NCBI RefSeq assembly: GCF_003097495.1 | Contig: NZ_QEOP01000005.1 | Location: 1 to 64,000, forward strand | From: Amnibacterium flavum | GTDB lineage: Bacteria; Actinomycetota; Actinomycetes; Actinomycetales; Microbacteriaceae | Reading direction: 5' to 3' | Length of the DNA: 64,000 bases | Part shown: positions 8,167-15,636 of the stretch, in pieces | Layout: every line of letters begins with the position of its first letter | How positions within the stretch are numbered: the stretch's first letter is position 1 | Notes under the pieces: model-generated | What the model saw: the letters and a program-made list of their open reading frames with translations, nothing else | Told to the model about the DNA's origin: nothing | Database searches by the model: none | Translations under genes and position numbers: made by a program

Positions 8167-8234
8167 GTGATTCCTTTCAGATGAGTTGCTGGGGCGACCG
8201 GGGATGTACCCCATCGCCGCACTGTCCCCGCGGT

Positions 8235-9047
8235 TCATTCGGGCTGACTCCTGGCGGCGAGCTCGAGGATCGCACACAGAGTGCGAAGGTCGTCAGCGAA
8301 ACCCGTCAGCGATGCGCCGCCCGAAGGGAAGCGATCGAGCCGCCTCAGATCAGAGCGATGGGCGGTCTCATAGAGGGTCGGCATCGTGGTGGAACCCTCC
8401 GAAGAGAAGAAGGTGACGATGGCGGGGGTCGCATCGTCCGAACCGTACACGGTCGCCTCGGCCACCGAGTCGAGGTCATACGCGCGCACGCGATGCTGTT
8501 GCCGACTGGTCGCAGACAGGACGCCAAGGGATCGGACCAGGCAATCGATCTTGGAGTTGGACCCTCGCATGGTGACGCTCACACTGCGACGTTCGCGCCG
8601 AACCACCTCGACGGACAGATCCGTGAATCGGAGAGCGCGCAGCAGCCGCAGCTGCTCGAGGGTGACCTGGTCGATCCCATGGGCCGCGAGTCCGACGAGG
8701 CCTATATAGGGGACGGATACGAGCTGATCGGCTATGGAGTAGAGGGCGGGATCTCCGGCGAAGGGCTCGCTGAGCACCACCTTGGCTTGGGATGATTCGG
8801 CGGTCGCGGCGAACGCGAGGACGTCTTCGAGGTCATCTGCGGTCGGGGCGCTGATCACCAGCGTCCTCACTCCGGTATCGAGGAGGTGCCGTCCCGTACG
8901 GGCCCATCCTTCGCCGCCCCCCACGAGAATCACCTCGGCGTCTGACGCGGAGGGCGCCGGCGAGAAGCTCAGAGGCAACGACAGGGCGAGCTGCCGGGCG
9001 AGCATCTCGCCGCCGTGGACACCCGCCAGAGTCCGCGACTGCGTCAT
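8235..9047 (-). CDS. Gfo/Idh/MocA-like companion protein without the usual signature motifs
   Basis: This 270-residue protein overlaps the true Gfo/Idh gene by ATGA. Its first 130 residues echo a shortened Gfo/Idh nucleotide domain: AEVILVGGGEGWARTGRHLL, DTGVRTLVISAPTADDLEDVLAFAATA and SSQAKVVLSEPF. There is no N-terminal GxGxxG stretch, and the catalytic EKP motif is replaced by ISAPT. The remainder (LRALRFTDLSVEVVRRER, ATVYGSDDATPAIVTFFSSE) resembles the sheet domain of the same fold. It may be a non-catalytic partner subunit or a diverged enzyme. I found no family with a known function for it. Confidence 0.6.
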   Translation of the reverse strand: MTQSRTLAGVHGGEMLARQLALSLPLSFSPAPSASDAEVILVGGGEGWARTGRHLLDTGVRTLVISAPTADDLEDVLAFAATAESSQAKVVLSEPFAGDPALYSIADQLVSVPYIGLVGLAAHGIDQVTLEQLRLLRALRFTDLSVEVVRRERRSVSVTMRGSNSKIDCLVRSLGVLSATSRQQHRVRAYDLDSVAEATVYGSDDATPAIVTFFSSEGSTTMPTLYETAHRSDLRRLDRFPSGGASLTGFADDLRTLCAILELAARSQPE

Positions 9048-10096
9048 GCCCCAGCCGCCTCTCGCACCTTCGCGGATGCCTGATTCGCGAGGTCGACCGC
9101 CAAGTGGAGGTCAGACACGAGCGTTTCCACAGAGGGAGCCCGGACATCGGGATCCGTGAGTATCCGGGCAATCAATCGCCATTCGCCTTCGTATCCGTTT
9201 GAGGCGAACGGACCGAAGACCGAGGTCACTCCAGCGCGTTCCACGGTTGCGACGGCGGAGCCTGCATGCACGAAAGACGGAGTGAACGCCAAATGCAGCC
9301 GGGTGCTGTCGCCGAAGACCTCCAGCTCCCAGCTCGGATGCCACTGGGCGTTGACTAGACCGATCAGGTCGAGCATGCGTCCTCCCGCTGTGACGGTCAG
9401 GGCATATCCGAAGGGGCTGAGCAGCTCTGCTGCAGCGACCTCGACATCGGCCGAGGCCGGCAGGAATGCCCGCACGAGGGGCAGATCGTGAACAGCGAGG
9501 CTGAGGACCGCCAGCTCCATGAGGCCTGCCAGCACCTCGGCGTCGATCTCGGCAGGAGGAGCAGCAGGCGGCTTGGGCAGCAGCTCGGTGACGAGGTGCT
9601 GGAAGCGCTCGTTGAATGGAAGCACGATGCTCGATCGGACCGTATGCGCTGAGACGGCCAGCTCCGCAACGACGTCCTGGACAGATTGCCATGCCGGATC
9701 GTGCACATGCATTGCGCCAACGACCAGCGGCACGCTGAGCCGACGCGCGGTCTCCGCTATCCGATCGGCCTCTTCGAGCGTGGTCGCCAGCGGCTTCTCG
9801 CAGAAGACTGCACGCTTGCCCGCTTCCATGGCCGCGATCACCTGGTCCGCGTGGAGGAGGTCGGGGGTGCAGATGGCCACGACATCGATCGAGTCATCCG
9901 ACAGCACGGCCTCGAACGACGTAGTCGATCGTGCACCGACCCGTCGCGCCACAGCTTCGGCCGACTCCGCTGAGACATCCATCACCGCCGCGACCTCGAA
10001 GAGGCCGGGGAGGCGGGCAAGAGTAGGCAGGTGAACGGCCTGGGTGACGGGACCGGCACCGATGATGCCGACCCGGAGTGGCTTTTCTATAATCAT
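9044..10096 (-). CDS. Gfo/Idh/MocA-family NAD(P)-dependent oxidoreductase
   Basis: This 350-residue enzyme has the Rossmann start RVGIIGAGPVTQAVHLPTL, the DVVAICTPDLLHADQVIAAM strand and the catalytic lysine motif FCEKPLATTLEEADRIAE near residue 98. A predominantly sheet C-terminal domain follows. Family members oxidise sugars, often at C3, or reduce imines and aldehydes. Here it is the first gene of an operon with a Gfo-like companion, a DUF1080 protein and an isomerase/lyase-like TIM barrel. This supports a role in making a 3-keto glycoside for the next enzymes. The start ATG at 10096 is followed by the expected MIIEKPLRVGIIG. A divergent promoter region separates it from a binding-protein gene. 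Confidence 0.85.
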   Translation of the reverse strand: MIIEKPLRVGIIGAGPVTQAVHLPTLARLPGLFEVAAVMDVSAESAEAVARRVGARSTTSFEAVLSDDSIDVVAICTPDLLHADQVIAAMEAGKRAVFCEKPLATTLEEADRIAETARRLSVPLVVGAMHVHDPAWQSVQDVVAELAVSAHTVRSSIVLPFNERFQHLVTELLPKPPAAPPAEIDAEVLAGLMELAVLSLAVHDLPLVRAFLPASADVEVAAAELLSPFGYALTVTAGGRMLDLIGLVNAQWHPSWELEVFGDSTRLHLAFTPSFVHAGSAVATVERAGVTSVFGPFASNGYEGEWRLIARILTDPDVRAPSVETLVSDLHLAVDLANQASAKVREAAGA

Positions 10097-10375
10097 TCGC
10101 TTGCTCCTGCGCGACGGGAGGTTCGCCTGGCCGGCGGGTGAACCGGGTCGCGTTTCCGGGAACCGCCTTGGTTCTGCGGGAACTGTATCAAGGTGTGATT
10201 TAGCCCACTTTGTGTTTTTTCAGGGCATTGAAGTTCGCGATTTTCGTCGTCCAATCCAAATGTCGAAACCATCTTCCATCCTGTGGATCTCGCTGTTACG
10301 CTCGCCCCGGCTTCGGGCAGGATCAAGCGTTCTGCGCGATCAGGCCTCCACCACCAACAGACGAGGAAGTCAGCC
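10097..10375. promoter_or_regulatory. Divergent promoter region with overlapping inverted repeats
   Basis: This 279-bp gap separates the Gfo/Idh operon and the binding-protein gene. Overlapping inverted repeats occur at 10160-10183: GAACC-GCCTT-GGTTC (10160-10174) and GTTC-TGCGG-GAAC (10171-10183), both with 5-bp spacers. This is the form expected for a repressor that controls both genes, possibly the ROK protein. No clear -35/-10 pair could be fixed. GAGGAAG at 10363-10369 is the ribosome-binding site of the plus-strand gene. Confidence 0.4.
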
Positions 10376-11878
10376 ATGAATGGAACACGGCGAAAGGTGA
10401 TGATCGCGGCGGTGCTGATCTCAGCCGGCGCGCTCTCCGGATGCTCAGCTAGCCCGAACAGCGCCGAAGGCGAGAAGGTTCTCCGGCTCTCACTGCAGGC
10501 GCCCCCAGGCAGCTTCGCGGTCGGATACGACAGCGGAGACGCCATCATCCTCCAGACGGTCTACGACACCCTGCTCGACACAGCTGTCGACGGGTCCATC
10601 GTTGAGGGAGTCGCCGACGAATGGTCGTACGACGACACCCTGACCGAACTCAGCTTCCACATCCGACCCGGTCAGTCCTTCACCGATGGCGAAGACCTCG
10701 ACGCCGCCGCGGTCGCGGCGTCGCTCGAGGCATCTCGGGTTGGACCGTCGACGGCCAGTCGTCTGCTGTCGGTGTCCTCCGTCGAGGCACCGGACGATGA
10801 GACCGTCGTCGTGAGGCTCTCAGAACCGGATGGGGCGCTCATCTCCAATCTTGCCGACGTTCCAGGTGCGGTCGGAGCACCCAGCTCGCTGGGCACTGAG
10901 AGCGCACAGACCGAGCCGATCGGCTCTGGGCCGTACTCCCTCGATCCGCAGCTCACCACCACCGGCGCCAAGTACGTGCTCGTAAAGAACGATGAGAACT
11001 GGAACGCCGACGCGTATCCATTCGATCGCGTCGAGTTCCAGGTGATCGCCGATCAGACAGCGGCGCTCAGCGCAGTCCGAGCGGATCAGCTCGACTTCGC
11101 CTACCTTCCCTCGTCCGACCTGCTGACTCAGTTCGACGACCCCCGGTACACGACCGGGACCACTCCCCCATCTTCTCTCTCGGTGCTGTGGCTCGCGGAT
11201 CGCGGAGGCGAGGTCGTCCCAGCCTTGGGCGATGTGCGGGTACGCCGAGCCATCAATCTCGCGCTGGACCGCGAAGGCATTGCCGCGGCGATCAATCCCG
11301 GCTTGTCCGCTCCGACTGCGCAGGTCGTCAACCCGGCGGGTGGGGCGTGGAGTGATGCGCTCAATGAGACGTATCCCTACGACGTCGACGAGGCGAGGGC
11401 TCTTCTGACCGAGGCCGGCTATCCCGACGGCTTCGCGGTGACCATGCCGAGCACATTCGCGTCGATCCAGTACGAGCCGATCGTCACGCAGTCACTCGCC
11501 GATATCGGGATCACCGTGACGTGGGAGACGGTTCCGTTCCAGGACTTCTACACGAAGGTCTTCACCAAGACGTATGCGATGTTTCTCATGGGGAACCTCT
11601 TCCGGTCATCCGATGCCATCGACCTCAATAACTCGACGGTGTCTGTATTCAACCCGTTCGGTACCACGAACCCCGAGTACGAAGCTCTCCTCACCCAAGC
11701 CAACGCCTCTCAGGCGGAGGATGCCTTCGAGCCGCTCAACGAATACCTGGTGAACGAGGCCTGGTTCGCCCCGATCACGACCGCGGGTGGCGCCTATGTG
11801 GTGTCCAGCAAGATCGCCTTCACCCCACCTAAGGTGCTGAGCTCCTCTATCCAGCCCTGGACACCGGCAGCCAGTTAG
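10376..11878 (+). CDS. ABC-transporter substrate-binding lipoprotein, family 5 (oligopeptide/oligosaccharide type)
   Basis: This 500-residue lipoprotein starts at an ATG preceded by GAGGAAG. A basic n-region and hydrophobic stretch lead to the lipobox ALSGC (Cys23). The body is a family-5 binding protein: VLRLSLQAPPGSFAVGY, LQTVYDTLLD, SYDDTLTELSFHIRPGQSFTDGEDL, VRVRRAINLALDREGIAAAI and AYPYDVDEA-like segments. No permease or ATPase lies next to it. It is closely related along its length to the binding protein at 39797-41311 (shared blocks such as GGAWSD-LNETY, DGFAVTMPSTF and VTWETVPFQDF). It probably delivers substrate to that importer or duplicates its function. Family 5 includes oligosaccharide binders, which suits the glycosidase that follows. 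Confidence 0.88.
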   Translation: MNGTRRKVMIAAVLISAGALSGCSASPNSAEGEKVLRLSLQAPPGSFAVGYDSGDAIILQTVYDTLLDTAVDGSIVEGVADEWSYDDTLTELSFHIRPGQSFTDGEDLDAAAVAASLEASRVGPSTASRLLSVSSVEAPDDETVVVRLSEPDGALISNLADVPGAVGAPSSLGTESAQTEPIGSGPYSLDPQLTTTGAKYVLVKNDENWNADAYPFDRVEFQVIADQTAALSAVRADQLDFAYLPSSDLLTQFDDPRYTTGTTPPSSLSVLWLADRGGEVVPALGDVRVRRAINLALDREGIAAAINPGLSAPTAQVVNPAGGAWSDALNETYPYDVDEARALLTEAGYPDGFAVTMPSTFASIQYEPIVTQSLADIGITVTWETVPFQDFYTKVFTKTYAMFLMGNLFRSSDAIDLNNSTVSVFNPFGTTNPEYEALLTQANASQAEDAFEPLNEYLVNEAWFAPITTAGGAYVVSSKIAFTPPKVLSSSIQPWTPAAS

Positions 11879-12026
11879 CGCGGAGAGGGGCGGCTTGCGT
11901 CTGGCGGCGGGCCGCCTCTGCACCCCTTCAGCTTCGCTAATGACCCAGACTCGACAAGGTGGCTCGCAGGCCGTGCGCGGCGTCGGTGGCGACGCACCTC
12001 AGCGCATCCCACCTCCTTGGGATTGC

Positions 12027-12061
12027 TTTCATATGCATTCACCTGCTTTCATGATGTGATT
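12027..12061 (+). promoter_or_regulatory. Tandem TTTCA boxes 20 bp apart upstream of the GH2 gene
   Basis: TTTCA-TATGC-ATTCA (12027-12041) and TTTCA-TGATG-TGATT (12047-12061) lie with centres exactly 20 bp apart. The second fits the NTTCA-nnATA-TGRRN pattern found in pairs at 18954-18988, 35234-35268 and 41403-41437. The first keeps only the TTTCA half. Probable operator for the regulator shared by these operons. Confidence 0.5.
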
Positions 12062-12114
12062 ATTAGCGGCGGTACCACCGCTCAGCACGACCGCGCACGC
12101 CAAAGGAGGCCTCG

Positions 12115-12303
12115 ATGCCAGACGCATCGGTTGCGCGACTCGGCGTCCGCACTTTTCGCATACGAGCTAATGGCCGCCAGCCGAAGCACACCCGGCGCTC
12201 AGCATGGCCGGTCACCGACCGAAGCGTCGACATCGTGCGGCACCGGGTCCCAAGAGCGTCCGCTCTTCTTGTCCTCTTTGCCTTCCCATCTAAGGAGCAC
12301 TAA
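12115..12303 (+). CDS. Possible 62-residue leader peptide or small protein
   Basis: A perfect Shine-Dalgarno sequence (AAAGGAGG, 12102-12109) sits 5 bp before an ATG that opens a 62-codon frame. The frame ends two bases before the start of the GH2 gene. The product is arginine-rich and matches nothing I recognise. The strong ribosome-binding site and tight spacing suggest that it is translated and may couple translation to the glycosidase, or that it is the scar of a deleted gene. Composition is not clearly protein-like, so confidence is low. Confidence 0.35.
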   Translation: MPDASVARLGVRTFRIRANGRQPKHTRRSAWPVTDRSVDIVRHRVPRASALLVLFAFPSKEH

Positions 12304-12305
12304 AT

Positions 12306-14816
12306 ATGCAACGACAGACATTCACCGACGAATGGACCGTCTCGGTACGAGGCTCCCTGTTCGAACGCTCGTCGGGTGTGACGGGCGGGACCACCGTCAA
12401 TCTCCCCCACGACGCGATGCTGGGTACGGGGCGCTCGGCCGACGGAAACCCTCATCTTGGGTACTTCCACGAAGGAACCTGGCAGTACTCGAAAAAGTTC
12501 GAGGTCCCCGAGGAGTGGGCATCAAAGCGTGTGACGCTCGAGTTCGAGGGCGCCTATCGCGAGGCCATGGTGTTTGTGAACGGCGCGTTCGCCGGCCAGT
12601 GGGCCAATGGCTACTCGACCTTCTATATGGCGATCGATCCGTACCTCTTCTACGGCGGGACGAACGAGGTCCTCGTCGAGGTGCAGGCCTTCGAGGACTC
12701 GCGTTGGTACAGCGGAGCAGGCATTTATCGCCCTGTCAACCTCTTGGTGGGCGACCTCGTTCATATCGAGCCCACCGGGCTGCGCGTGACCACCCCCGAG
12801 ATCGATGACGATGTCGCCACTGTCGCCGCCTCCACCGAGGTGATCAATGAGAGTCCGATCACGAGGACTGTGGACACGGTTCTCGAGGTGCGAGATGCAT
12901 CGGGCGACGTTGTGGCCACGGACGCGCGAGCGATCACTCTGCTTCCGGGTGAGAAGGCGACGCTACGCCATCGGAGCTACATCCATGGTCCGCGCCGCTG
13001 GAATGTGGAGGAGCCGACGCTGTACAGCGCCAGGGTGCGGATTGAGTCGTCCGGCGCTGCGCTCGACGAGGCGACAACCTCGTTCGGAATCCGCACCGCC
13101 TCTGTCGATCCCATCCGGGGCCTGCGAATCAACGGGGAGACCGTGAAGCTGCGTGGCGCCTGCCTCCACCACGATCACGGTGTCCTGGGCTCAGCCGAGT
13201 TCGACAAGTCGGCCGAGCGCCGCATTCGGCGTCTGAAGGCGGCGGGTTTCAACGCGGTTCGTTCGGCCGCCAAACCGGCCAGCCGTGCCATCCTCGATGC
13301 TTGCGACCGGTTGGGCATGCTCGTTCTCGATGAAACGTGGGACATGTGGCACATGTCCAAGACTCACGACGACTACTCCCGTCGATTCAACGAATGGTGG
13401 GAGCGGGACGTCGACGCCCTCGTGGCGAAGGACTTCAATCATCCGAGTGTGATCGGGTACTCGATCGGCAGCGAGATTATCGAGATCGGCACCCCGCATG
13501 GCGCTCGTTGGAGCCGACAAATCGCGGAGCGCATTCGCAGCCAGGATGATTCGCGGTTCATCACGAACTCCATAAACGGGATGATGACGATGTGGGTGCA
13601 GGCACCTTCGCATGAAGCGCCGGCACCTCAGGCTGATTTCGGGCCAGCGGAACCGGACTCGGTGGCTCCTGCGACGTCCACGGATCTCGAATCGGACGTC
13701 GGCGTTGAAGCTGCTGCCGACGACAGCTTCAACGCTTCGCTGGCGGTGATCTTCGAGCAGGTGATCGGGGCTCCGCGCGTGGGCGAGGTGCTTGCTGAGC
13801 CGGCCGCCGCTCTCGACGTCCTCGGCCTTAACTACGGCGACGTGCGGTACGAGCTGGATAAGGTCGCCTTCCCCAATCGAGTCATGTTGGGCACGGAGAC
13901 CTTCAATAGCCGCATCGCTCTCACCTGGAAGATGATCCTGGACAATGAGCACGTGATCGGCGACTTCACCTGGGTCGGCTGGGATTACCTGGGCGAGCCG
14001 GGGGTGGGACGGCCGAAGTATCCGGGAGAGGACGCGGGCTTCACTGAGCCCTACCCCGGTCTGACCGGCAATTGTGCCGACATCGATCTGAGCGGCAACC
14101 GGAACCCGGTCTCCTACTACCGGGAGATCGTGTTCGGACTTCGGAAGGACCCGTACCTGAGCGTTCAGCGCCCGGAGCATCGCGACCACCCGGCACGCCC
14201 GAACGCGTGGGCGTGGTCGGACACCGTCGAGAGCTGGACGTGGGACCTTCCGGAGGACTCGCCGGTGACGGTCGAAGCCTATGGAGATGCGGACGAGATC
14301 GCCTTCATTCTGAACGGTGACGAGGTAGCACGCGCTGAGGTAGGCACCGAGTTTCCGTTCATGGCCACTGCTGAGATCCCCTATCGGCGCGGAGCCATCG
14401 AGGCGGTCTCCTACAAGGCCGGCGCCGAGGTTGGTCGATTCGCCTTGAGTTCGGCAGCTGAGGTGACGCAGATCGGTCTGCTCGCGGAGTCCGACGAGCT
14501 GCTAACGGACACTCAGGACGTCCTCTACGTCGATATCTCACTCCTCGACGAGAACGGCACGCTGGACAGGTCGGCTGAAGTGCCCGTCACGGTGAGCGTC
14601 GAAGGTCCCGTGATTCTTCAGGGACTCGGAACCGCTCGTCCGAGTACGACTGAGTCCTTCCTGGATTCGGCATGCACCACCTACCAGGGCCGCGCGCTTG
14701 CGGTGCTCAGGTATGCAGGCATCGGCGGCGAGGACGCAACCTCGGCGACGATCACGGTCGCGGCTGATGGGCTTCCGACGCAGTCTCTGACTGTGAGCCT
14801 CACCCAGCCTGCCTAG
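12306..14816 (+). CDS. Glycoside hydrolase family 2 (beta-galactosidase-like, DUF4982 type)
   Basis: This 836-residue cytoplasmic enzyme has no signal peptide. The order is a jelly-roll sugar-binding domain (LPHDAML, HEGTWQYSKKFEVPEEW, VFVNGAFAGQWANGYSTFY), an immunoglobulin-like domain, a TIM barrel (LRINGETVKLRGACLHHDHG, FNAVRSAAKPASRAILDACD, VLDETWDMW) and C-terminal sandwich domains typical of DUF4982-type GH2 proteins. The acid/base glutamate should be Glu390 in YSIGSEI and the nucleophile Glu531 in LGTETF. The residue before the acid/base is Ser where family 2 usually has Asn. The residues between about 435 and 485 (acidic, Pro/Ala-rich) look like an insert. AAGGAG at 12292-12297 is the ribosome-binding site. 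Substrate is likely a beta-galactoside or related glycoside. Confidence 0.88.
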   Translation: MQRQTFTDEWTVSVRGSLFERSSGVTGGTTVNLPHDAMLGTGRSADGNPHLGYFHEGTWQYSKKFEVPEEWASKRVTLEFEGAYREAMVFVNGAFAGQWANGYSTFYMAIDPYLFYGGTNEVLVEVQAFEDSRWYSGAGIYRPVNLLVGDLVHIEPTGLRVTTPEIDDDVATVAASTEVINESPITRTVDTVLEVRDASGDVVATDARAITLLPGEKATLRHRSYIHGPRRWNVEEPTLYSARVRIESSGAALDEATTSFGIRTASVDPIRGLRINGETVKLRGACLHHDHGVLGSAEFDKSAERRIRRLKAAGFNAVRSAAKPASRAILDACDRLGMLVLDETWDMWHMSKTHDDYSRRFNEWWERDVDALVAKDFNHPSVIGYSIGSEIIEIGTPHGARWSRQIAERIRSQDDSRFITNSINGMMTMWVQAPSHEAPAPQADFGPAEPDSVAPATSTDLESDVGVEAAADDSFNASLAVIFEQVIGAPRVGEVLAEPAAALDVLGLNYGDVRYELDKVAFPNRVMLGTETFNSRIALTWKMILDNEHVIGDFTWVGWDYLGEPGVGRPKYPGEDAGFTEPYPGLTGNCADIDLSGNRNPVSYYREIVFGLRKDPYLSVQRPEHRDHPARPNAWAWSDTVESWTWDLPEDSPVTVEAYGDADEIAFILNGDEVARAEVGTEFPFMATAEIPYRRGAIEAVSYKAGAEVGRFALSSAAEVTQIGLLAESDELLTDTQDVLYVDISLLDENGTLDRSAEVPVTVSVEGPVILQGLGTARPSTTESFLDSACTTYQGRALAVLRYAGIGGEDATSATITVAADGLPTQSLTVSLTQPA

Positions 14817-14833
14817 GGCTGATCGATAACGAC

Positions 14834-14871
14834 AAGGGGCGGGTGAAGGTTTGCACCTTCACCCGCCCCTT
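14834..14871. terminator. Bidirectional rho-independent terminator
   Basis: A perfect 17-bp stem (AAGGGGCGGGTGAAGGT and its complement) with a TTGC loop lies between the convergent GH2 and SDR genes. The stem ends in AA/TT on either side, so it can serve both strands. Confidence 0.9.
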
Positions 14872-14884
14872 TCCGTTTGAGACT

Positions 14885-15604
14885 TTAACCGGCCCAGGTA
14901 TAGCCGCCGTCGACGTACAGTGTCTGACCAGTTATGTAGGGAGAATCCGCTCCCAGGAAGAACATGACCGCGCCAGCGACATCATCCACCCGCGCAAGGC
15001 GCTTCATTGGTATGCGGCTGCTCAGGTCCTCACGGTCGATTTTGCCCGCGGCGACCAGCTCTGTGACAAGCAATGTCTCGGTCCACGCGGGAGCGACGGC
15101 GTTGACCCTGATCCCTCGCTCAGCCCACTCGACTGCCAGCACCCGGGTCACGCCGACGACGCCGAACTTGGCCGCCGTGTAGGCGACCCGTTCCGGTAAG
15201 GCGCGTGCCGACGCGATCGAAGCGAGATTCACGATCGAGGCGGTTTCGGCGAGATAGGGGAACGCTGCCTGGCACGCGAAGAAAGTGCCTGTCAGGTCGA
15301 CATCGATAACCAGCTTCCAATCCGCGACCGACAGCTCCGCTGATGGCCCTGTCCGGGTAAGACCCGCGCTGTTCACGAGTCCGCTGATCGGTCCACGCTC
15401 CTCTGCGACTCGAGAGAACGCAGCCTCGAGCTCGTCTCGATCCGTCACGTTCACTCGGTGGAAGCCGGCTCCGATCTCGCTAGCCGACCGGCTACCGTCT
15501 GTATCCGCATCGAAGATGACCGCATCCATGCCCGCTGCGCGCACCGCTGAGGCTACGCCAAGGCCGATTCCTTTTGCCGCGCCCGTGATGACTATTGGCC
15601 CCAT
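14885..15604 (-). CDS. Short-chain dehydrogenase/reductase
   Basis: This 239-residue SDR has the cofactor motif TGAAKGIGLG, the stabilising NSAG (in VNSAGLTRTG, for the usual NNAG), catalytic Ser in VNLASIASA, and Tyr and Lys in YTAAKFG. The closing DGGYTWAG is typical. I chose the ATG at 15604 because AAGGAGG precedes it. An earlier ATG at 15640 overlaps the upstream stop. It is the third gene of an operon led by an E1alpha-E1beta fusion and an enolase-superfamily protein. The Asp-rich region after strand 2 (VIFDADTDGS) suggests NAD as cofactor. It probably oxidises the keto-deoxy acid made by the dehydratase upstream, or the starting sugar. Which of the two is not visible. Confidence 0.88.
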   Translation of the reverse strand: MGPIVITGAAKGIGLGVASAVRAAGMDAVIFDADTDGSRSASEIGAGFHRVNVTDRDELEAAFSRVAEERGPISGLVNSAGLTRTGPSAELSVADWKLVIDVDLTGTFFACQAAFPYLAETASIVNLASIASARALPERVAYTAAKFGVVGVTRVLAVEWAERGIRVNAVAPAWTETLLVTELVAAGKIDREDLSSRIPMKRLARVDDVAGAVMFFLGADSPYITGQTLYVDGGYTWAG

Positions 15605-15636
15605 CTGGCCCTCCTTCTGGTTGCCGCTGTCGTCGA

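Noticed and set aside
13191-14189. Minus-strand frame of 332 codons inside the GH2 gene
   Set aside because: It lies fully opposite a clear glycosidase, has no family features, and is the expected mirror frame of high-GC coding DNA.
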